DNA of 64,000 nt from Eutypa lata (taxonomy: Eukaryota; Ascomycota; Sordariomycetes; Xylariales; Diatrypaceae). Position 1 is the stretch's first letter, and every line of letters starts with the position of its first letter. A program made the position numbers and the translations under genes. The stretch lies in the NCBI GenBank assembly GCA_022661535.1, contig JAKULF010000004.1, positions 1,674,001 through 1,738,000 of the forward strand, in the 5' to 3' direction. This document shows positions 56,681 through 64,000 of the stretch, piece by piece. The notes under the pieces are model-generated. The model was given only the letters and a program-made list of their open reading frames with translations. It was not told where the DNA came from and ran no database searches.

Positions 56681-57494
56681 GGAGTGGGTGGACTTGTTGA
56701 AGGAAAAAAGAAAAATAAGGTGTCTGAGCAAGAAGCAACCAAGTAAACTACCGAGCGAGTGAGGGAGCCCTCCTAGATCATCTATGATGCTCAATGAGCT
56801 TCTGCTTCACATAATAGCGAAGCACAACTAGGGGCAATCATATGACTGGGTGGTCCTAGAGAAATGCATCTAGTTGCGCCCAAAATATCCGTGGGAGATG
56901 CAGGTATGTATCCCAATACCAATGCCACCAAAAAGGAGCCAATCTCATGTTGTCAGCCGCAGGCTTGTATTGATAGGTAATGGAAAATCACAGTCCTCCA
57001 TGCTACATTATAGTATTAGTTCTGCTTTCCAGTCGGCTTCTCAGTCTTGGGTGTGGGTAGTATTCCTATAGACAATACCACCAATTCAGTTCAGACAGAA
57101 CTCAATACACAGACGCGTTTCGGTGCACAATATGGCATGTCCAGAAGCATATTCCTGGATAATGCTTCCATAGTAATCTGCAATGAATCGGTTGTCCCCA
57201 CCCTCATTCTAACTTACCCAAGTTCAGCATAAGCTCAAGACAAAGAAGTCACAACAAAGCCTGTGAACCACAGCTACCCAATTTTGAGTTCTAGGAGAGT
57301 TAACATTTTTTGGACATGACAGATCTTAGACATGCCTCCAGGCCGTTCATCAACTCACGCTAGAAATGTCCATTGGCATGGTGTTGATATAGGGGGTGGG
57401 GGCTGACGAGAATTTGTACACTATTGCATACGACGTATTCTCACCACTCCCCCATGAACTAAACGTCTCAAGTATTTTCCCTAGAACCAAGAGT
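56681..57494. other. intergenic, no gene seen
   Basis: 3' flank of RRP40, then sequence leading into the first 30-bp minisatellite array. A short translated HWHG at about 57366 was considered and rejected as a copper-oxidase remnant. Confidence 0.5.
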
Positions 57495-58752
57495 TGTGGG
57501 TGTCATCGCCTCAGGCCAGATATAGTTAGCATTATTACTGGCCTCGAAACTACGTATCATGGGTCTACATGCCTTACTACTAAGCATTGCAGGTCTAGTC
57601 GCCTTGGGACAGAATATATCTCGTGTAGTCGTCCCAGGCCAACACATCGCGTATACTGGCCTTTCAACTAACATCGCGTGTAGTCACCTCAGGACAAAAT
57701 ATCTCGTCTGTACCCGCCTTATAACCAAATATTGCACGTGTATTCACCTCGGCAAAAAGAAATATCGCGTATACCCGCCTCTGGACAGCCAAGCAACATG
57801 TGCACTTGCCTTAACACAAAATATATCGTATACACTCGCCTTGCAACTAGGAATCGCGCGTGTACTCGCCTCAGCAAATATACCGCGTATGCCCGCCTTA
57901 TGAGAAGATACACCGCGTGCTCTCGCCTTATAAAAAGATATATTGCGTGCTCTCGCCTTATGAGGAAATGTACCGCGTACACTTGCCTTGGGAGAGGACA
58001 TACCGAGTGTACTCGCCTTAGAATGCTATATACCGCCGGCACTGGCCTTATAAGATAATATATCGCATGTACTCGCCTCACAATTCAACACCGCGTGTAG
58101 TCGCCCCAGGACAAATTATCTCGTCTGCACCCGCCTTATAACTAAGCATCGCGTGCACTCGCCTCGAGACAAAAGATATCGTATGCACTCGCCTTGCAAC
58201 TAAGAATCGCGCGTACACCCGCCTTATGAAAGAATATACCGCGTGCACCCGCCTCATTAAAGGCATGCGCTCGCCTCAGGAGAAGATATACCGCGTGTAC
58301 TCGCCTTGGAATGCTATATACCGCCAGCACTCGCCTTATAAGATAATATATCGCGTGTACTCGCCTTACAGCCAAGCACCGCATGTAGCCGCCCTAGGAT
58401 AAAATATATCGCGTGTACTTGCCTTAGAACTGAATATGGGCTCATGTACCCGCCAGAACTAAGCATTCCAGCGCCTGTGCTTACCATAACTACATAGGTA
58501 AACATTGCAGGTGTGCTCGCCTCAAAAGTGGAAGCATGGCGTATGTGCTCGCCAGAACTGAACAGTACGGGTGTACTCGCCTTATATCCTATGTAGCTAA
58601 GCATCACGGCTGTACTCGCCTCGTAAACAATCACCACGCGTACACTCGCCATAATTAGGTCTATTTGACTTAGGAGGGTGTACTCACCAATCCGAAATAT
58701 AGTGTATGTCCCCGCCAGAACTAAGTATTCCAGCGGGTGTGCCCGCCTTTGG
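57495..58752 (+). repeat. 30-bp minisatellite array A (about 40 degenerate units)
   Basis: Tandem units of about 30 bp with a conserved core close to GCGTGYACTCGCCT and a variable, AT-richer remainder. Spacing between cores is 30 bp over long stretches (for example 58090-58340) with occasional indels. Because 30 is a multiple of three, frames stay open and encode decapeptide repeats (minus-strand RRVHAVYLLI-like); this is considered incidental. The same family occurs in inverted orientation at 62514-63010. Confidence 0.88.
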
Positions 58753-59146
58753 TTCACATGAGCATGGTTTTATACTTAGTTATCATGTAATGCAATCGTA
58801 ATTCATATCTGTCTAACTTAAAGAGCGTATCTCGCTACCCATGAGAGGTCCTTGTATATCCCATTTTTAGAACGTTAACCCCATGCCCTACCATACTCCA
58901 TGTTGCGAAGGAAAAGAGAAAATAAATAGTAAAGGCTTAACGAAAAGCAATGAACTGCCACGGAATGTGGTACTGTAGATGGCAAGGTGATTTCTGTTGA
59001 AGATCTCTTGCCGTAAAATAGTGTACAAATGTCGGTTAAATATTTTGTCGTTATCACCAAGTGGTATACGCCTCACGGGAAATTCGGCGAGTGGTCGCCT
59101 GTTCCTTGCTGAAACCGACATCTTCCAGCAGGTGGGAACCCCTATC
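58753..59146. other. short intergenic region
   Basis: Between the minisatellite array and the stop codon of the dioxygenase gene; probably its 3' untranslated region. Nothing else seen. Confidence 0.5.
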
Positions 59147-61751
59147 CTATGCGGTGTGGGCGTTACCTTCACCGTTGTAGGTGAACTCATACGAGCTTGG
59201 TGGGATCTGTCCCTTAATAAGGGATTCTTGCCGTCTTTTCTCATCATCCATACGATCTAATAGGACGTGACGGCATGTTAGCGCATATCGAAGTTGCCCA
59301 CCGGGCTTGACTTCATGCTGTATCATACAGTTAGCATTTTTCACTCCAATTAACTACAATCTGAGACATACCTCATAATATTTGTGAATATTGGTCCCAT
59401 GCATGACTACGATGTCTCCGTGGTTAAGGGTGAAAGATATCACTTCTTTCTTGTTTCCATTCTTAACACATGTGCCGATGTTAACCCTTTTCTTCGGTCG
59501 AAAACGCATTGTAGCCGATGAGCCAAGTGATAGCGTTGCGACAGTTGGACTAAGCTCCTTTTCTCCATCGTCGTGGTACTAGGTGTCCAAGTTAGCATCA
59601 GTCCAATATTCATATTTCAAAGTAGATATATAACCCATGCCAACATACGTTTATGACCGAAGACTCAAAATACCCTAGCGACAGCAACTCGTTGAAGGGA
59701 ATGAAATCGGGTGGCATTGTACCCTCAGGCGCTGTGAGAGGTTGTTCCTTAGAAATTATACCAATGGCGTCGATGGCCTCCTTTCCAGCCCATGTCAGGC
59801 GATGAAGGGCCTTCATAATTGAGTCTGGTGCCTCACTGAACGCCCGGCTTTCTTTGACTACCACTCCAAACTTGTAGTATGCTCCCTATAATGTATTGAG
59901 TTAGTTACATTCATTTACTACACCAATGTTCCTACTTACCCAGTTACTTTGGAAGTGGGACGTGACTTGTTCGGATTTCAACCCAGGGTGGAGTGCGCTG
60001 TTTCTGCGTAGACCAATGTCTACCTGCTGCACTTCGTTGAACAACTCATTGGGGCCCATTGGTTTGGCACAGATATCCTCGGTTGCGCGGAATATAGCAA
60101 TACCGCCCGCCAGCTCACCCTCATTTTCTCCAGCAAGAGAATAGAGTTCAGTCTGGTATCCACCAATAACCTCGTGATATTGGGAAGCCACGTCGGGGTT
60201 AACATATGGCCTGTGTTTGAAGGCTTGCTTCTCTGCTGCCACATCTTCTGGCGACATAATACTGAAAGGGATGGTATAATGAAACTTGCAGTTTTCACCT
60301 TCGCAATCCCACCGATTCCAGTTAAGTCTGCGTGTACAACAGCCGCAGTCCCTGCAGACAATTCCGTGGCGTGCTACCTTCCCCGTGCCGAAATCATTGT
60401 CGTCCACCGCCGTGGGGAGTGCTGGTACTAAGGACAATAGTGGCTCTGCCAACTGGAAGTCGGTTCTTTCATGTAGAAATTTCATATCGTATATAAGACT
60501 CGATTGGCCATTGACTGCGGCGTGCTCAAATTTGAAAAGATTAGAGCAATCATAATTCAGGCATGTCCACCCTGCTGTATAGATAGCTTTGCTTGGATGA
60601 TTGCACTCAGTGCATATCTTTAAAGGACAAGTCTCTCTGACTTGAAGTCCGTCTGTTATGTTAATAGGAGCCCACCACGGCTTCGAGAGGAGGTCGACTT
60701 TTTCGAATCGAACCATCCAGTGGATGAGTGAGATGTTGTCTTGACCGGTGGTTTTCACAGGCCATATGTCTGTGACGTGGAAGTGATCAAGCACGTTATA
60801 ATAGTGCGGTGGCACACTTGGCCAGAGTCTATTTCCCCTCCCTATGAAATCCATTAATACCAGTTCTAACATTGATGGGGAATCTTGACTTACCAGCGAC
60901 GATCACAATAGCCTGGTTCTGCTGCTTGGCCGCAGACAGCTGCCGTACACCAGTAGTGTTCTGATCCTGGCTCTTCACACGTACGAGCTCTCCAGTCTTC
61001 TCATCACGGGCGCAACCACCGCCACTAATTCAATAATCAGTGCTTGTATCTTAAGTGGGCCATGGAAAGGGACTTACATGGTTGTTATAATAACTTGGCT
61101 GGAGAAAATATCATGATCACCAACCTTGGCGTCAATCAGCATTCCAACAGCCACTCCGTTGTGTGAGTAAAGGCTGCTTTGGTGCGACCGGAAGTATGGA
61201 AGTGCATTACACAAGGCACTTCGCTTCTCTGCCCAGACTTGTGGCATTCCAGATGGCTCTGGCTTGCTATCGTGGAGTTCAGTAGGGTCAGTCTTTGCCT
61301 GAGGTTTGGATCTGGGCTTCTTCTTGTCGGCTGCAGGGGCGTTGAGTTCTGATGGGCCAGGGTCTAGAGTTCTCAATGGTCTTGAATCTGTGTCTCGCAA
61401 TGTTCGGCCATGTGATTGGGCTTCGTGGGCTTCTTCGGGGCATAGTTCCACGGGACGTTCTTCTGCAATGTTCAGTTCATGATCAGACCAACTAATATTA
61501 ACGTGAGGGCTCATACCTTCATGATGTAATGCCTGTCGCTTTGCTCTAGTACGTGAGGAGGGGCCGGCCTCTGCTGGACCACCCTTGGAGACTAGACCAG
61601 TGGACACGAGTTCGTTGTTATCGCCTCTTTTACGTTTTCTTAATCGAGTGGCATTGTTGGTCGCTGTGCTAGGGACGTTTCCAGTTGAAGGTAGTGTGGA
61701 TGGTTCGGTGTGAGGCTCTGACAGGCCGACCGGCTGAGCGTTGTCACTCAT
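59147..61751 (-). CDS. AlkB-like 2OG-Fe(II) dioxygenase with two four-Cys modules
   Basis: Predicted Fe(II)/2-oxoglutarate oxygenase. Model complement join(59147..59317, 59372..59578, 59649..59885, 59940..60841, 60894..61024, 61078..61751), 773 aa, all junctions in frame. The N-terminal ~200 residues are disordered, with RLRKRKR and SRTRAKRQ as possible nuclear signals. The middle part has two cysteine modules with identical spacing, CX2C-X13-CX4C: Cys345/348/362/367 and Cys431/434/448/453, each with Trp two residues before the third Cys. The catalytic domain is C-terminal: YHDDGE gives His650 and Asp652 (HxD), GDIVVMHG gives the distal His708, and LRYALTCR gives Arg727 and Arg733 in the Rx5R spacing typical of AlkB. 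All expected iron and 2OG ligands are present, so it is probably active. By analogy substrates could be nucleic acid or protein; this is not shown. The gene lies between the two inverted minisatellite arrays. Confidence 0.88.
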
Positions 61752-62513
61752 GTTACCGTGGAGGTGAGGTAAACTAAGAAATAAATGTTAGATATATGAT
61801 TCGCAAAATATGCAAAGTGCGATTAACGGAGCGGAATAAGTAGTCATGTTTTCAGTGAGGGCGGAATAACGGCATGTCCATGGCGCTTAATACGATTTTG
61901 CCAATGTTGGCAACAGGCGGTCGACATCAGGGGAAGGTGCGAAACTGAAATTTACCTAAAAGTCTAAGACCTATTGATCTAGTAGATGTCGGCAAGTTGG
62001 TTGATGGTGGCCGTCACTTTGTGCAGCAGTCGACACGATAGTTGGCAAGGTATTACCGTAGTGGCCAATAGGGTATAAGAATAATTGATAAAAGGGGGAA
62101 TTGGTAAGAATAGTGATGATCAGTGGCAAGCTATCTTCTAGGCGACACAACAGTTAGGTCGTGCTTGCCGGTCGACAAGTTACGCAAATAGTTGATGCAA
62201 TAACTGGCTGTAATATAATACGTTGCTGATACGGTAGGGGAAAATTAATATGATAATGTATATGATGGTTCTTGATGATCTGAATGTCAGTCGACACCTT
62301 GGTCTAATTACAACTGGTGTAGTGGAAGAGTAATGAAAGTAATAGTATTGAGAAGTTGGGTTACGGTTCGCAACTTGTATGTCGGTCGACACCTTGATAT
62401 GGCTCGTGCTAATATGGTGAAAAGAGAAGTTTAGGTAAGGTTCTGGATCAGTTGTATGTCGGTCGACGCCCTGGTGTAGTCCCTGTTAATGTAGTGGAAA
62501 GTGGTGATGTGTG
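61752..62513. other. upstream region of the dioxygenase gene with recurring GTCGAC
   Basis: Promoter side of the gene. GTCGACA or GTCGACG occurs at roughly 61921, 62031, 62172, 62291, 62387 and 62463, several within a longer shared context (TGTCGGTCGACACC, then GTGGAAAG). This suggests degenerate repeats of about 75-140 bp. No coding region. Confidence 0.6.
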
Positions 62514-63010
62514 AGGCGGGCGCATGCGATGTGTTCTCTGCAGAGGCGAGTGCACGCGGTATATACTCTGCAGAGGCGGGCGCACGCGATGTATTCTCTA
62601 TGGGGGCGGGTGCACGCGATATATTTCCGCTGAGGCGGGTGCAAGCGATGTGGTCTCTGCGGAGGCGAGTGCACGCGGTATATACTCTGCAGAGGCGGGC
62701 GCACGCGATGTATTCTCTATGAAGGCGAGTGCACGCGATATATATTCTGCGGAGGCGGGCGCACGCGATATATATTCTGCAGAGGCGGGTGCAAGCGATG
62801 TGTTCTCTGTGAAGGCGAGTGCACGCGGTATGTTCTCTATGGAGGCGGGTGCGCGCGATATATATTCTGCAGAGGCGGGTACAAGCGATATATATTCTGC
62901 AGAGGCGGGCACACGCGACGTATTCTCTACGGAGGCGGGTGCACGCGATATATTCTCGCTGAGGCAGGCACACGCGGTATATTCTTGCTGAGGCGAGAGC
63001 ACGCGGTATC
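62514..63010 (-). repeat. 30-bp minisatellite array B (about 16 units), inverted relative to array A
   Basis: Tandem 30-bp units, plus-strand core AGGCGRGYGCACGCG followed by an AT/CT-rich part such as ATATATTCTGCAG. The core is the reverse complement of the core of the array at 57.5-58.75 kb. Units are more regular than in array A. Open frames through the array encode decapeptide repeats and are considered incidental. Confidence 0.92.
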
Positions 63011-64000
63011 GCTCTTGCTAATATTATGAAAGGGGAGTTAACGTCCTGAAGTTAGAGGGGTTCAATTACGGTTGGCAACACGTTGGACTTAGTTGACACT
63101 TTGATGTGGTGAATGCCAATATAGCGAGAGAATGGTTAATATGGTGGTGTCTGGTAGGTTTAATAGTGGGAGTCAACGCGCAAGGCTGATGTCGACACGT
63201 CGATGTAATATAAGAGGGTTAAAGTGTGTAAGATTAAGAGAAAAGTGATCAGAAGAGGTTAAAGTAGGGTAGTGTTGTGTGTGGGAGAGTAGAGTCATTG
63301 AGAGAGGTATGCAGTGAAGTTGGGAGAAATTAGTATGAGAAGGGGCAACGAATGGGAAGTTTGTATCGTCAAGAGAATTCACAGCCGACAAGGGAATCCA
63401 AGACGAGGGGATATTGATGACCGTTAAGATAATGTCAGATTAATGGGAAATATCAAGACTGTGGAGAGAACTCACGGTCGACAAGGAATCAATGCGACAA
63501 GGGGAATTGAAAGTTGTCGGGAAACATCAAGTTATTGGGAGATATTAAGACCATGGAGAGAACTTACAGCCGACAGGGGGAACCAAGATCGACAGGGGAA
63601 CCAAGGTCGACAGGGGAATTGAAGGTCGATAGGGGAATTGAAAGTTCGTGAGAATTGAAGGCCGTTAGGAGAATGCAAGGTTGTCGGGAGATATCAAGAT
63701 TGTGGATAAAATTCACAGCCGACAAGAGGAGTCAAGGCCGACAAGAGATTAAAGACTATTGAGAGATTTGATGACCCTTAAGACTTTTCAACGTCATGGA
63801 GAGGATGCAAAGTCGTTGGAAGAATTGACTTATGTTAAGAGAATTGAAGGCCGACAAGATGATTCAAGGTTGTGGAAAGATTGGGAGAGTGTTGCCAGAG
63901 TTGTGTGGCAGAACTAGGAGAAAGATTGGTGGGAAGTATTGAAAGGTGGGAAGGTTAATGTAGAGCTGTCGACAGAGGTAGGTATGTGCTTGGGTTGAGA
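63011..64000. repeat. degenerate repeat-rich region
   Basis: After array B the sequence is purine-rich on the plus strand and built of recurring short phrases such as CCGACAAG, GTCGACAGGGGAA, GGGAATTGAAGG and GGGAGATATCAAG at irregular 20-60 bp intervals up to the window edge. It is probably a diverged minisatellite that may continue outside the window. No gene is supported. Confidence 0.65.

Noticed and set aside
57300..57400. HWHG-encoding sequence suggesting a laccase or multicopper oxidase remnant
   Set aside because: Only about four residues match (R-N-V-H-W-H-G), with a stop soon after and no second copper motif nearby. Chance is a sufficient explanation.
57719..58384. Decapeptide-repeat proteins encoded through the minisatellite arrays
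   Set aside because: Open frames are forced by the 30-bp period and appear on both strands and in several frames. No start context, splice signal or conserved composition supports translation.
57495..63010. Regularly spaced conserved cores with variable spacers resembling a CRISPR array
   Set aside because: The cores are only about 14 bp and degenerate, the spacers are similar to each other, the genome is eukaryotic, and no cas genes are present. It is a 30-bp minisatellite.

Overview
The window is nuclear DNA of a filamentous ascomycete (Pezizomycotina, probably a Sordariomycete; the class is an inference). Supporting signs are short GT-AG introns with CTAAC-type branch sites, fungal-specific protein families (fungal NACHT/ankyrin proteins, GMC oxidoreductase, CE16 acetylesterase, SSZ1), very long low-complexity proteins, and an AT-rich island with the signature of repeat-induced point mutation (RIP).

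Layout. 1.1-2.7 kb (-): SED5, an ER-Golgi syntaxin with seven exons and an apparent GC-AG intron. 5.1-8.3 and 9.3-15.3 kb (+): two long, mostly disordered proteins of 1046 and 1996 aa. 18.2 kb (+): a possible small Asn/Lys-rich protein. 20.4-25.1 kb (-): a decayed NLR-like locus, hydrolase then NACHT with no visible Walker A, running into an intact ankyrin plus Cys/His-finger reading frame. 26.5-28.3 kb (-): secreted CE16/GDSL acetylesterase, six exons. 30.0-31.2 kb (-): single-pass membrane protein. 33.1 and 34.4 kb (+): two small proteins both starting MGNC, predicted to be lipid-anchored. 34.8-37.8 kb: extremely AT-rich island with 27-bp terminal inverted repeats, read as a RIP-degraded DNA transposon. 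39.4-44.3 kb: a P450 remnant, an intact GMC oxidoreductase and an Erg6-like methyltransferase with three in-frame stops, probably the remains of a secondary-metabolism cluster.

The right part is mostly housekeeping: POP1 (RNase P/MRP), an NT-C2 (EEIG1/EHBP1) protein, and the divergent pair SSZ1 / RRP40. Between 57.5 and 63.0 kb two arrays of the same 30-bp minisatellite family lie in opposite orientation on either side of an AlkB-like 2OG-Fe(II) dioxygenase gene that also encodes two identically spaced four-cysteine modules. The last kilobase is degenerate repeat DNA.

Exon structures were derived by eye from splice signals and frame continuity; all multi-exon models given with coordinates sum to whole codons. 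No similarity search was run. Family names rest on recognised motifs. I see no clearly new defence or mobile system; the least described items are the AlkB-like protein with duplicated zinc-ribbon-like modules, the paired minisatellite arrays, the MGNC pair, and the CpG-retaining AT island.
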